Below are positions 43,948-53,865 of a stretch of DNA of 64,000 nt, piece by piece. The stretch lies in NCBI GenBank assembly GCA_015056325.1, contig SVGL01000001.1, positions 186,001-250,000 of the forward strand, in the 5' to 3' direction. Numbering within the stretch: position 1 is the first letter of the stretch; every line of letters starts with the position of its first letter. The notes below the pieces were generated by a model. It had not been told where the DNA came from. It searched no databases and saw nothing but the letters and a program-made list of their open reading frames with translations. Both the position numbers and the translations under genes were made by a program. Origin of the DNA: Clostridiales bacterium (GTDB taxonomy: Bacteria > Bacillota > Clostridia > Christensenellales > Aristaeellaceae).

Positions 43948-44617
43948 CGTTTCTGACCGCCTTGTAGCCCAGGCCGCGCACCGTCACGAGGGAGAAATCC
44001 GGGAACACCTCGCACTTTTCGCGCAGCCGCTTGATATGCACGTCCACCGTGCGTTCGTCACTGTCGGAGTCCATGCCCCAGATCTCATCCATCAGTTGTC
44101 GGCGGGTGAAAATCTGCATGGGACTGGAGCAGAGCTTGAACAGGAGGAAGAATTCCTTCTTGGGCAGCGTCAGCAGGGTATCGCCCCGGCGGACGGTCAG
44201 GCTGTCGTAGTCCAGTACGGTCTCGCCAAGGGTGAGGCGGTGACTGGTCATGGCCCGGCTGCGGCGCAGCAATGCCTGTACATGCAGGAGCAGCTCGTCC
44301 AGGTCAACGGGCTTGGTGAGGTAATCATCCGCGCCTGCGGTAAAACCGGTGCGCTTGTCCTGGATGGAATCCCGGGCGGTTACCAGCATGATGGGCAGCA
44401 GGGGATAAGCGCTGCGCAGCTCTGCGGTCAGCTCCCAGCCGTCCATGACGGGCATCATCACGTCTGCGATGACCAGGTCGGGCATCACCCGCTCAATGGC
44501 GTCAAGGGCTTCCTCGCCGTTGGCGGCGGGGATCGTCTGATAGCCGTTCAGCCCCAAAAAGGCACACATCATCCGCTGCAACGCCAGATCATCCTCCACG
44601 ACCATAATTGTAAACAT
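43940..44617 (-). CDS. OmpR-family response regulator
   Basis: IADVMMPVMDGWEL receiver; winged helix VDVHIKRLREKCEVFPDFSLVTVRGLGYKAV. Confidence 0.94.
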   Translation of the reverse strand: MFTIMVVEDDLALQRMMCAFLGLNGYQTIPAANGEEALDAIERVMPDLVIADVMMPVMDGWELTAELRSAYPLLPIMLVTARDSIQDKRTGFTAGADDYLTKPVDLDELLLHVQALLRRSRAMTSHRLTLGETVLDYDSLTVRRGDTLLTLPKKEFFLLFKLCSSPMQIFTRRQLMDEIWGMDSDSDERTVDVHIKRLREKCEVFPDFSLVTVRGLGYKAVRNDA

Positions 44618-44710
44618 CTATACCAGCTCCTTTGTGATTCCATTATAGCACAGCTTTATGTATCCTACAAGACAAGTATAGACGGAGGCTGTGAACTGGA
44701 AATGAAGAGC

Positions 44711-45175
44711 TCATTTTGCGTAGAATACCAGCGTCATGCGGTCATTGATGACCTTGCTCTCGCCGGTTTGGCGGTACCCCATTTTCTCATACAGGTGGCA
44801 GTTGCCCTTCTCCTGCAGGATTGTACCGAGCGACCAGTTGCTGCTCCCGTGGATGCGCTCCGCCTCGCGGATGGCCGCCTGTGCTACGCCTCTTCCGCGA
44901 AAATCAGGCAGCACGAATAGGGGCGAAATGCGCTTGGGGGATTCATCGTGGTGATCAATGATACGGATGGCGCCGGCATTCATGCCATCCACCTGGATAA
45001 AGTAGAAGTACGTCGCAGGAAAGGAAAAACGCCACTGTACCTTTTCCAGCTGCTCGTTCCCGGGATTGGTGTCCAAGTCCTGATATCTGTCGAGCAGCTC
45101 CTGAAAGGCAACAAGCTGCATTTTCCATATGGTTTCCGCGTCGTCTACAGATGCGCGGACAAGGGTGACTTCCAT
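44711..45175 (-). CDS. GNAT family N-acetyltransferase
   Basis: LFVLPDFRGRGVAQAAIREAERIHG ... HLYEKMGYRQTGE. Confidence 0.9.
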   Translation of the reverse strand: MEVTLVRASVDDAETIWKMQLVAFQELLDRYQDLDTNPGNEQLEKVQWRFSFPATYFYFIQVDGMNAGAIRIIDHHDESPKRISPLFVLPDFRGRGVAQAAIREAERIHGSSNWSLGTILQEKGNCHLYEKMGYRQTGESKVINDRMTLVFYAK

Positions 45176-45193
45176 GGTTGCCTCCTTAAAAGA

Positions 45194-45226
45194 AAGCCGC
45201 CGCAGAAAAAGCTCTTGCGGCGGCAA
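45194..45226 (-). terminator. terminator of the tyrS operon
   Basis: GCCGCCGCAG-aaaaagct-CTTGCGGCGGC with T-tract on minus strand. Confidence 0.7.
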
Positions 45227-45229
45227 AGG

Positions 45230-45871
45230 TTATTCCGTTGCGTTCCAAGCCTCGTAGGATTCATCCTCCAGCAGGTACTCGAACTTGGCGTCTGTCAGCC
45301 GGATGAGATCGGCGATCATGGCCTCTGCGTCCTTCTCACGCATCAGCAGGGTGAAGCCGACAGCGGTGGTGAACTCGCTGGATACCAGCTGCACCGGCAT
45401 GGTCTTCAACGCGTGGGCAACGCGATCCCAAAGTGGATAAGCCACCTCGCACAGATAGCGCTGGCTGGGCTCCATGATGACGACCTGTGCGGCCTTGAGT
45501 GCGATGACCGCACCCTGTGTATAGGCTCGTACCAGTCCGCCTGCGCCCAGCAGTACGCCGCCGAAATAGCGTGTTACCACCACGCAGCAGTTGACCACGC
45601 CCTGGGCCTTGAGCACCTCCATCATGGGGAGGCCTGCGGTACCGCCGGGTTCACCGTCGTCGGAATAGCGCATGATGCCGGCATTCCTGCCGATCACATA
45701 GGCGTAGCAGTTGTGCGTCGCGTCCTTGTGCTTGGCGCGGATCTTCTGCAGGAAGGCGAGGGCCTCTTCCTCTGTTTCGCACGGGCAGGCGTAGCCGATG
45801 AAGCGGCTCTTGTTGATGATCACTTCATCGGCTGCTTCCTGCCGCAGCGTCTTGTAGGGCGCGGTGCTCAT
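45230..45871 (-). CDS. YigZ/IMPACT family protein
   Basis: [43 protein letters not shown] ... [11 protein letters not shown]. Confidence 0.92.
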   Translation of the reverse strand: MSTAPYKTLRQEAADEVIINKSRFIGYACPCETEEEALAFLQKIRAKHKDATHNCYAYVIGRNAGIMRYSDDGEPGGTAGLPMMEVLKAQGVVNCCVVVTRYFGGVLLGAGGLVRAYTQGAVIALKAAQVVIMEPSQRYLCEVAYPLWDRVAHALKTMPVQLVSSEFTTAVGFTLLMREKDAEAMIADLIRLTDAKFEYLLEDESYEAWNATE

Positions 45872-47094
45872 TTGAGGATCAGACGGCGGAAGCCCTTCTT
45901 GCCCTTCTGGAGCATCAGGCCGTCCTCGCCAAACTGCTCGGCAGACACCGTGGCGTTCATGTCGGTGACCTTCTCCTCAGCCACAGACACTGCGCCGGCC
46001 TTGATCTGGTTGCGGGCCTCGGACTGGCTCTTGCACAGGCCGGACTTCACCAGCATGGTGGTCACGCGGGCATCCTCTGCCAGCTCGGCTGCGGTCAGCT
46101 CGAAGGAGGGGACGTTGGCGCTGTTCATGCCGCCGCCGAACAGGGAAGCCGCAGCGTCCGCAGCCTTCGCGGCTTCTTCCTCGCCGTGAACCAGCTTGGT
46201 GACCTCGAAGGCGAGCACCTTCTTGGCCTCGTTGATGGCGCTGCCCTCCAGCGCGCCCAGACGACGCACCTCGTCCATAGGCAGGAAGGTCAGCAGACCC
46301 AGGCACTTCTCGACGTCTTTGTCGTCAATGTTGCGCCAGTACTGGTAGAAATCGAAGGGAGAAGTCTTGTTGGGATCGAGCCACAGCGCGCCCTTCTCGG
46401 TCTTGCCCATCTTCTTGCCGTCGTGGGTGAGCAGCAGCTGGAAGGTGCAGGCGAAGGCCTTCTCGTTGTCCTTGCGGCGGACGAGATCAGCGCCGCCCAG
46501 CATGTTGGACCACTGGTCGTTGCCGCCCATTTCCAGTCGGCAGCCGTAGCGGTGGAACAGCTCCAGAAAGTCGTAGGACTGCATGAGCATGTAAGTGAAC
46601 TCGAGGAAGGAAAGGCCATTCTCGCTCTCCATGCGGGCACGGTAGCAGTCGGCACGCAGCATGTTGTTGACGGAGAACATGGAGCCGATGTCGCGCATGA
46701 ACTCAATGAAGTTCAGGTGACGCAGCCAGTCGCCATTGTTGACGATGATGGCCTGGCCCTCGGAGAAGTCCAGGAAGCGGCTCATCTGCTTCTTGATGCA
46801 CTCGACGTTCTGGTCAATGGTCTCGACGGTCATCATCTTGCGCATGTCGGTCTTGCCGGAAGGGTCGCCGATCATCGCGGTGCCGCCGCCCATCAGGGCG
46901 ATGGGCTTGTGGCCGGCCTTCTGCATGTGAGCCATGGCCATGATCGGGATGTAGTGGCCGATGTGCAGGGAATCGGCAGTGGGATCAAAGCCCACGTAGA
47001 AGGTGGTGGGCTCTTCCAGCTGCTTGTACAGCTCGTCTTCGAAGGTGATCTGGGCGATAAAGCCGCGCTCCTTCAGGATGTCAAGAATGTGCAT
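45868..47094 (-). CDS. tyrS: tyrosine--tRNA ligase
   Basis: [45 protein letters not shown] (KMSKS-like). Confidence 0.95.
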   Translation of the reverse strand: MHILDILKERGFIAQITFEDELYKQLEEPTTFYVGFDPTADSLHIGHYIPIMAMAHMQKAGHKPIALMGGGTAMIGDPSGKTDMRKMMTVETIDQNVECIKKQMSRFLDFSEGQAIIVNNGDWLRHLNFIEFMRDIGSMFSVNNMLRADCYRARMESENGLSFLEFTYMLMQSYDFLELFHRYGCRLEMGGNDQWSNMLGGADLVRRKDNEKAFACTFQLLLTHDGKKMGKTEKGALWLDPNKTSPFDFYQYWRNIDDKDVEKCLGLLTFLPMDEVRRLGALEGSAINEAKKVLAFEVTKLVHGEEEAAKAADAAASLFGGGMNSANVPSFELTAAELAEDARVTTMLVKSGLCKSQSEARNQIKAGAVSVAEEKVTDMNATVSAEQFGEDGLMLQKGKKGFRRLILK

Positions 47095-47126
47095 GGGAAA
47101 ATCCTCCTTTATGTGTGTCGCTGTTT

Positions 47127-48311
47127 TTATTTCGACGCCTCCGCGATGACTTCGCGGATGACGGCCATTCCGCTGTGGATCTGCTCCACGGTGGAGTTGG
47201 AGAAGTTGAGGCGCAGGGTGTTGTGGTGTCCGCCCTCAGCAAAGAAGTGGGTGCCGGGGACGTAAGCCACGCCGCGGTCAACGCATTTGCTCATCAGCTC
47301 CAGGGCGTTGAGGTGCTCGGGCAGCTCCACCCAGATGAAGAGGCCGCCCTCGGGCTTGGTGTAGGTGGTGCCGGCAGGGAAGGTGCTGAGCTCCTCCATC
47401 ATGGCGTCCATCTGCTCCTTGTAGGAGGCGCAGATGCTCTTGATGTGCTCCGGCAGGAGGTTGCGGCGCAGGAACTGATCGACGATGGCCTGGGTCAGGT
47501 TTGAGGTATGAACGTCGGCGCTCTGCTTGCCCACGGTGCACTTGCGAAGGATGCGGGGATCACCCGCCATGTAGCCCACGCGCAGGCCAGGGGAGATAAT
47601 CTTGGAGAAGGAGCCCAGGAACACCACCCAGCCTTCCTTGTCGTAGGACTTGATGGAGGGCAGCGGCGTGCCGGAATACCGCAGGTCGCGGTAGGGATCG
47701 TCCTCTGCCACGACCACGCCGTACTTCGCAGCCAGCTCGGCAATGGGCCGACGGCGATCCGCCGCAAGGGTCTTGCCGGTGGGGTTCTGGAAGGTGGGGA
47801 TGGTATAGAGGATCTTCGGGTGATGCTTGATGATGGCCTCTTCCAGCTTCTCGATGATGATGCCGTCATCGTCGCTTTCCACGGGCACCAGATTGGCCTC
47901 ATACAGGCGCATGCACTGCATGTTGCCAAGGAACGTGGGGTTCTCCACCAGGATGACGTCGCCGGGGTTGATCAGCGCCTTGCACAGCAGATCCATCGCC
48001 TGGGTGGAACCGGTGGTGGGCAGGATGCCGTCCACCTTGCAGCCAAGAACTTCCTCAGCATAGGTGCGCAGGCTTTCCAGCAGGGGCGCGTAGCCCTCGG
48101 TGGCGCCATACTGGAGGATGGCCTTACCATCCTTTTGCAGCACTTCCTTTGCGATCTCGGCGCAGACGTCGTCCGGCAGGGCGGATTTGGCCGGGTTGCC
48201 GCCCGCGAAAGAGATCATGCCGGGCTTGGCGATGAGCTTGAAGATCTCGCGGATGGCGCTGCCGGACACGTTGTCAAACCGGCTGGCGTACTTCAGTTCA
48301 TCCAGTTTCAT
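47127..48311 (-). CDS. PLP-dependent class I/II aminotransferase (2-aminoadipate/aromatic aminotransferase-like)
   Basis: [62 protein letters not shown]. Confidence 0.92.
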   Translation of the reverse strand: MKLDELKYASRFDNVSGSAIREIFKLIAKPGMISFAGGNPAKSALPDDVCAEIAKEVLQKDGKAILQYGATEGYAPLLESLRTYAEEVLGCKVDGILPTTGSTQAMDLLCKALINPGDVILVENPTFLGNMQCMRLYEANLVPVESDDDGIIIEKLEEAIIKHHPKILYTIPTFQNPTGKTLAADRRRPIAELAAKYGVVVAEDDPYRDLRYSGTPLPSIKSYDKEGWVVFLGSFSKIISPGLRVGYMAGDPRILRKCTVGKQSADVHTSNLTQAIVDQFLRRNLLPEHIKSICASYKEQMDAMMEELSTFPAGTTYTKPEGGLFIWVELPEHLNALELMSKCVDRGVAYVPGTHFFAEGGHHNTLRLNFSNSTVEQIHSGMAVIREVIAEASK

Positions 48312-48334
48312 CGTAAATCACTCTCCCTAAAATG

Positions 48335-48610
48335 AAAAACACCTTCTCCGGCAAAACCGGGGAAGGTGATGCATACATCACGGTACCACTTCCGTTCGGC
48401 TGGCATATGCGTCAGCCCTCAGCGAGGAACGATCATTCCTCCCGCGCTGTAACCGGCGCACCGGATGCAACCTACTGACCTCATGGCGTTCAGCACATGG
48501 CTCGGAGCTGTACTTCACCTATTCGCACGCACCGCTTCCTCACAGCGACCGGAAGCTCTCTGAAGATGCATGGCAGGCAGGCTACTCGTCTCCTCATTGC
48601 CCTGATGGAT
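48335..48610 (-). promoter_or_regulatory. T-box leader, predicted Tyr specifier (UAC), controlling aminotransferase-tyrS operon
   Basis: Minus strand: GAGTAGCC and AGAGAG Stem I motifs, GGTGAAGTACAGCTCCGAGCC specifier region (UAC at 48510-48512), T-box GAAGTGGTACCGTG (about 48380-48394), terminator CACCTTCCCCGG...CCGGAGAAGGTGTTTTT. Confidence 0.88.
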
Positions 48611-48613
48611 GGT

Positions 48614-48642
48614 ATTATATGCTCTTTTACAGCCCTTGTCAA
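48614..48642 (-). promoter_or_regulatory. promoter of T-box operon
   Basis: TTGACA-N17-TATAAT on minus strand. Confidence 0.8.
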
Positions 48643-48664
48643 GGAGGAATTTTTGTGGTATGAT
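48636..48664 (+). promoter_or_regulatory. divergent promoter of SH3-domain gene
   Basis: TTGTCA-N17-TATGAT on plus strand; -35 overlaps that of the T-box promoter. Confidence 0.7.
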
Positions 48665-48700
48665 GATGGCGTATACCTGATATTCAGGAGGATGTGTTCC

Positions 48701-49528
48701 ATGAAGAAGTGGCTGCTGATTATTTTCGCGTGTATACTGCTGATGGCCTCTGCCTTTGCGGAAGAAACGCTCCAGAATGTGGTGATCTACTTCCAGGATG
48801 GCGGTATGGCGCTGCTGCCCGCGGAGATTGGCAATGATGCTGAAGCCCTGGCTGCCTATTGTGCCCAGTACTTCCCCGGACGAATGTACACCACCGACGG
48901 GGATTCCGCCGCGCTGGACTATGACGCGACTCTCTCTGAGGAATGGACAAAGGCGCATTACGGTGAGAACAGCCGTGCGATGCTTGTGCGCCTGGTGAAG
49001 CTCGGCCTTACGCAGACCACTGTTATCACTGCGCAGGGGGATGAGGTCACTGTGCCCAGCCACTGCCTGAAATTTGCTGATGGCGTGGATGCCCAGCATC
49101 TGCTGGGGTTTGTGTATGCGCCTCGTACCGGTGAAGCGACCATCCGCGAAAAAGAAGGCGGCAGCGCCAAGGCGATCGGCAAGGGGAAGACCGGCAAGGT
49201 GGTCGCCATTCTGGAGTATGATGGCGGCAACTTCACCAAGATTCGTTACGATGATATCGAAGGCTATATCCGTACCGACTGCCTGATTTTCCATGATGGC
49301 AAGGAGGGGGCTTTGTGGACCGGTATCCTGCACATCAACGGTGTAAAGGACGGCAGCAAGACTGTTACCATCCGTGCTGACAAATCTACCAGCAAGGCAA
49401 AGGTTGCTGCGTGGGAGACCGGAACCTCTGTGATCGTCCACGCGGAAGACAAAGGCTGGTACACGGTGGAGAAGGATGGCTGGGTCGGCTATGTGCAGAG
49501 CCAGTATCTGACACTGATTCAGGATTGA
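48701..49528 (+). CDS. secreted SH3-domain protein
   Basis: MKKWLLIIFACILLMASAFA signal; two SH3b-like units; AGGAGG upstream of the internal ATG rather than the ORF-track start. Confidence 0.82.
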   Translation: MKKWLLIIFACILLMASAFAEETLQNVVIYFQDGGMALLPAEIGNDAEALAAYCAQYFPGRMYTTDGDSAALDYDATLSEEWTKAHYGENSRAMLVRLVKLGLTQTTVITAQGDEVTVPSHCLKFADGVDAQHLLGFVYAPRTGEATIREKEGGSAKAIGKGKTGKVVAILEYDGGNFTKIRYDDIEGYIRTDCLIFHDGKEGALWTGILHINGVKDGSKTVTIRADKSTSKAKVAAWETGTSVIVHAEDKGWYTVEKDGWVGYVQSQYLTLIQD

Positions 49529-49751
49529 TTATTTGGCCTTTCCCCATGGGAAGGGCTTTTTGTTACATTTGTTTGAAATACAAATGAATATCCCCCAAAG
49601 AAATGAAAAAAGTCTTGCTAAAAAGCCCAAAAAGCTGTATACTACATAATGACCCCGTCTATGGGTATCTTTGGCGTGGAATCACGCCGATTACCCAGCA
49701 GGGGACTGCCCCTGGCACAAGGAGCAAGGAGCAAGGAGGTAGACGCAACCT

Positions 49752-50102
49752 ATGGAATGTAAGATCAAAAATGACGTCGGCACGATCTTTATCACGGAGG
49801 ACGTGATGCTCAAGGTCGTGGGTTATGCGGCGCTTGAATGCTACGGCATTGTCGCGATGTCCTCCAAGCGGGCCAAGGATGGCATTGTCGAGTGGCTCGG
49901 CCGGGAGAATCTTTCCAAGGGCGTGCAGATCCGCAATGTGGGCGACATGCTGGATGTGGATCTGTTCATTGTCGTGGAATACGGCATCTCCATTGCGGAG
50001 GTGTGCAAGACCATTGTCGATCAGGTCCGCTACAAGCTGGAGAGCATGACCGGCGTGAAGGTGCGCAAGGTGAACATCTCGGTGGAAGGCATCCGCGTCT
50101 GA
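49752..50102 (+). CDS. Asp23/Gls24 family envelope stress response protein
   Basis: ITEDVMLKVVGYAALECYGIVAMSSK ... VNISVEGIRV. Confidence 0.92.
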   Translation: MECKIKNDVGTIFITEDVMLKVVGYAALECYGIVAMSSKRAKDGIVEWLGRENLSKGVQIRNVGDMLDVDLFIVVEYGISIAEVCKTIVDQVRYKLESMTGVKVRKVNISVEGIRV

Positions 50103-50166
50103 TACCACCGATTAAGCGAACCCTGTGCACGGTCAGCCGGACACAGGCCGAATGGAGGAACGACCT

Positions 50167-51834
50167 TTGATACAGCATAAAGTAATTGATGGCCTGCTGC
50201 TGCGCGATATGTTGATCGCCGGCGCGAATCTGCTGGAGCAGAACCGTGAAGCAGTAGACGCCCTGAATGTCTTCCCCGTGCCCGACGGTGATACGGGCAC
50301 CAACATGTCTCTGACCATGCAGAGCGCCGTGCGTGAAATCAACGCCAAGGAGTATCTGCGTGCCGATGAAGCCGCTGCTGCCATCTCCAAGGGCGCGCTC
50401 AAGGGCGCCCGCGGCAACTCCGGCGTTATCACCTCCCAGCTTCTGCGCGGCTTTGCCACTGCCCTGAAGGGTGTGGAGAAGATCACGCCTGTTCAGTTTG
50501 CCCAAGCCCTCAAGGCTGGTTCTGACAAGGCGTACAAGGCGGTCATGAAGCCCAAGGAGGGCACCATCCTGACCGTTGCCCGCGTGATTGCGGAGGACGC
50601 CATCAAGTTCACCGAGCAGAATCCGGATGATTACGATGGCCTGATGAACGTCATCCTCACCAGCGGTGAAGCCATTCTGCGCAAGACCCCCGAGATGCTG
50701 CCCCCTCTGAAGGCTGCAGGCGTGGTGGACTCCGGCGGACGCGGTCTCCTGCTGATCTACACCGGCTATGTGGCGGTCATGCGCGGCGAGGAGATTGCCG
50801 ATCCTGCGGCCTTGCTGGCGGGCGACTGCTCCGTCGTTGAGGAGGACATCCATGACCTCTCCGGCGAAATCAAGAACGCCTATTGTACCGAGTTCACCAT
50901 CGTGAACTTCCGCGAGGACTGCACCGAGGGCGATGTGGACTCCTTCCGCCGCCGCCTGAACCGCATTGGCGATCGTGTACAGGTCACCGGCGACATGACC
51001 GAGACGAAGGTGCATGTGCACACCAACAACCCCGGCAATGCCATCGAGTACGGCATCGAGCTGGGCGAGCTGGTGAACATCAAGATCGACAACATGCTGG
51101 ATATGAAGCGCAAGCTGGAGGGCGAGAAGGCTCCCGCGGCGATCCCTGCTGCGCCTGCTGCTCCCGCTGAACCCGAGAAGGACTTCGGCATGGTTGCCGT
51201 GTCCCTGGGTGAGGGCTTCTCCAGTATCTTCCGTGATCTGACTGTCGATCACATCGTTGAGGGCGGCCAGACCATGAATCCCTCCGTGGATGACATCCTC
51301 AGCGCGATCAACGCCGTCAACGCCAAGTGCGTTTTCGTCTTCCCGAACAACGGCAACGTGATCTTCGCCGCAAACCAGGCTGCGGAGCTGGCGGAGAAGG
51401 AAGTCCACGTCATTCCCACCAAGAACGTGGCGATGGGCATTGCTGCCGCCGTGGCTTTCCAGCCCGACGCCTCCGCCCAGGAGAATGCCGAGCGCATGGC
51501 TGAGGCTGCTGAGCACGTCAAGACCGGCACCGTCACCTATGCCGTGCGAGACAGTGAGTATAACGGCGTGCAGATCCACAAGGATGATATCATCGGTATG
51601 CACAATGGCCAGATCGCGTACTCCGGCAACTCCGTACACGATGTGGTGATGGAGATGATGACCGCTATCATCGACGACGAGGCTGAGCTGATCACTGTTT
51701 ACTACGGCAGTGACGTTACCAAGGAAGACGCGGAGGCCATCACCGCCGAGATCGCTGAACAGTATCCCGATTGCGATGTGGACTGCCTCTTTGGCGGCCA
51801 GCCGCTGTACTACTACCTGATCTCTGTGGAGTAA
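50167..51834 (+). CDS. fakA: DAK2 domain fatty acid kinase catalytic subunit-like protein
   Basis: NVFPVPDGDTGTNMSLTMQSA; ARGNSGVITSQLLRGFA; TTG start with GGAGG. Confidence 0.9.
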   Translation: MIQHKVIDGLLLRDMLIAGANLLEQNREAVDALNVFPVPDGDTGTNMSLTMQSAVREINAKEYLRADEAAAAISKGALKGARGNSGVITSQLLRGFATALKGVEKITPVQFAQALKAGSDKAYKAVMKPKEGTILTVARVIAEDAIKFTEQNPDDYDGLMNVILTSGEAILRKTPEMLPPLKAAGVVDSGGRGLLLIYTGYVAVMRGEEIADPAALLAGDCSVVEEDIHDLSGEIKNAYCTEFTIVNFREDCTEGDVDSFRRRLNRIGDRVQVTGDMTETKVHVHTNNPGNAIEYGIELGELVNIKIDNMLDMKRKLEGEKAPAAIPAAPAAPAEPEKDFGMVAVSLGEGFSSIFRDLTVDHIVEGGQTMNPSVDDILSAINAVNAKCVFVFPNNGNVIFAANQAAELAEKEVHVIPTKNVAMGIAAAVAFQPDASAQENAERMAEAAEHVKTGTVTYAVRDSEYNGVQIHKDDIIGMHNGQIAYSGNSVHDVVMEMMTAIIDDEAELITVYYGSDVTKEDAEAITAEIAEQYPDCDVDCLFGGQPLYYYLISVE

Positions 51835-51836
51835 AA

Positions 51837-53840
51837 ATGGAACTTTCTGAAATGCGGGGCGTCGGCCCTGCACGTATGGAATCTCTTCGCGCAGTGGGCA
51901 TCACCTCACTGCGCGATTTGCTTTACACCCTGCCGGTGCGCTATGAGGATCGTACCCAGATCGTGCCCTGCAAGGAGGCGCGCGGCGAGGTGCTGGTCAT
52001 GGGTGTGGTGCCGGACAGTCCCAAGTACAGCCGCTTCAACGGCCTGGTGCGGGTGACGGCATCGTTCCATGACGACACCGGTCGGCTGCCGTTAGCCTGG
52101 TACAATCAGCCGTGGATGATGCAGCAGCTGCCGGTGGGGGAGCCGATCATGCTCTTTGGCCGGGTGGCAGAGAAGAATGGCCGCCGCGTGCTGCAGAATG
52201 CGTCCATTGTGGATGAAAAATCCATTCAGCCGGTGTACCGGGCGATCAAGGGCATCCCGGCGAAGTCCTTCCGTACGATGATGGAGCAGGCGCTCTCCCA
52301 GGTGGATGATACCTGCCCGGAGACGCTGCCCAATACGTTGCGGCTGCGGCACGGTCTGTGTGAGCTGAACTTCGCGCTGCGGGAGGCTCACTTCCCGGCG
52401 AATTTCGAGAATCTGAAGATGGCTCGCCGCCGCCTGGCCTTCGAGCAGATGCTGATGTATCAGGCGGCATTGGGTCTCATGCGGCACCACAAGGAGGACG
52501 GCATGCCCATTCCGCTGAGCGATACAGCCACGGCGGACTTCTGGGCGACAATGCCCTTCCCGCCGACGGGGGCGCAAAAGCGTGTGCTGGAGGAAGTCGC
52601 TTCTGATCTGCGTAAGACCCGTGCCATGAGCCGCCTGATCCAGGGGGACGTGGGCTGCGGCAAGACAGCACTGGCCTTTGGCGCGATTGCCATGACCTGC
52701 ACGGCAGGCTTCCAGGCGGCAATGATGGCCCCGACGGAGATCCTTGCAAGGCAGCACTATGAGTCCGCAAAAGCCATGCTGGAGCCCCTGGGCCTCCGCT
52801 GCGGGCTGCTGATCGGCAGCATGAAGGCCAAGGAGAAGCGGGCTGCCCATGCCGCCTGCGTTTCAGGTGAGTGGGATGCGGTGTTCGGCACTCATGCGCT
52901 CATCAGCGAGGGGGTAAAGTATAAGAAGCTCGGCCTGGTGGTGACCGACGAGCAGCACCGTTTTGGTGTGCGTCAGCGATCGACGCTGCAGGAAAAGGGT
53001 GCGGCCAACGACAAGGCCCCCCACGTGCTGGTCATGTCCGCCACGCCCATCCCGCGCACGCTGGCGCTGATTCTCTACGGTGACCTCGATGTTTCCGTGG
53101 TGGATGAGCTGCCGCCGGGCCGTACGCCGGTGAAGACCCGAGTGGTACCGGAAAGCAAGCGCGATGCCATGTACGGCTTCCTCCGTGAGGAAGTCGCAAA
53201 GGGACGGCAGGGCTATGTGGTCTGCCCGCTGGTGGACGAAAGCGAAATGCTGGAGGACGTCCGCAGCGCAAGGGAAACCTATGATGATCTCGTACATGGC
53301 GTGCTTTATGGGCTCCGGGTGGGGCTCACCTGGGGCACCCAAAAGGCGGACGACAAAGCCGCTGTGCTGGCGGATTTTGCATCTGGTGCGCTGGATGTGC
53401 TTGTTTCCACCACGGTCATTGAGGTAGGAGTGAACGTTCCCAATGCCTCCGTCATGATCATCGAGAATGCCGAGCGCTACGGCCTGAGCCAGCTGCACCA
53501 GCTGCGTGGGCGCGTGGGACGTGGCTCAGCGGAGTCGTGGTGCTTCCTGCTGGCAGAGGAGAACGAGCGGCTGCGAATCCTGAGCCAGACCAACGACGGA
53601 TTCCTCGTGGCGCAGAAGGATCTTGAGCTGCGTGGCCCCGGCGACCTGATGGGCACCCGCCAGTCCGGCGAAATGCTGCAGGGCTTCCTGCTGGACGGCG
53701 ATGTGAAGCTGCTGGAGGAAACTGCGAACTGCATGAAGCAGCTCCGTGCGGACGCTTCCATGGCTGCAGAACGTGCCGCGGTGGAAGCTGTCGCGCTGCG
53801 CTTCTACGGCGAAAAGCTGCGTCAGGTAGCCCTCAATTGA
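51837..53840 (+). CDS. recG: ATP-dependent DNA helicase RecG
   Basis: RLIQGDVGCGKTALAFGAIAM; TDEQHRFGVRQR; MSATPIPRTLALILYGDLDVSVVDELPPGR. Confidence 0.95.
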   Translation: MELSEMRGVGPARMESLRAVGITSLRDLLYTLPVRYEDRTQIVPCKEARGEVLVMGVVPDSPKYSRFNGLVRVTASFHDDTGRLPLAWYNQPWMMQQLPVGEPIMLFGRVAEKNGRRVLQNASIVDEKSIQPVYRAIKGIPAKSFRTMMEQALSQVDDTCPETLPNTLRLRHGLCELNFALREAHFPANFENLKMARRRLAFEQMLMYQAALGLMRHHKEDGMPIPLSDTATADFWATMPFPPTGAQKRVLEEVASDLRKTRAMSRLIQGDVGCGKTALAFGAIAMTCTAGFQAAMMAPTEILARQHYESAKAMLEPLGLRCGLLIGSMKAKEKRAAHAACVSGEWDAVFGTHALISEGVKYKKLGLVVTDEQHRFGVRQRSTLQEKGAANDKAPHVLVMSATPIPRTLALILYGDLDVSVVDELPPGRTPVKTRVVPESKRDAMYGFLREEVAKGRQGYVVCPLVDESEMLEDVRSARETYDDLVHGVLYGLRVGLTWGTQKADDKAAVLADFASGALDVLVSTTVIEVGVNVPNASVMIIENAERYGLSQLHQLRGRVGRGSAESWCFLLAEENERLRILSQTNDGFLVAQKDLELRGPGDLMGTRQSGEMLQGFLLDGDVKLLEETANCMKQLRADASMAAERAAVEAVALRFYGEKLRQVALN

Positions 53841-53865
53841 TATCAACCGAAAGAAGGTTTGTGAT

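Noticed and set aside
44036-44920. 294-aa plus-strand ORF
   Set aside because: Antisense to the response regulator and GNAT genes, with non-protein-like composition.
48497-48700. N-terminal part of the 343-aa plus-strand ORF
   Set aside because: It lies over the T-box leader and promoters; a strong SD and signal peptide place the start at 48701.
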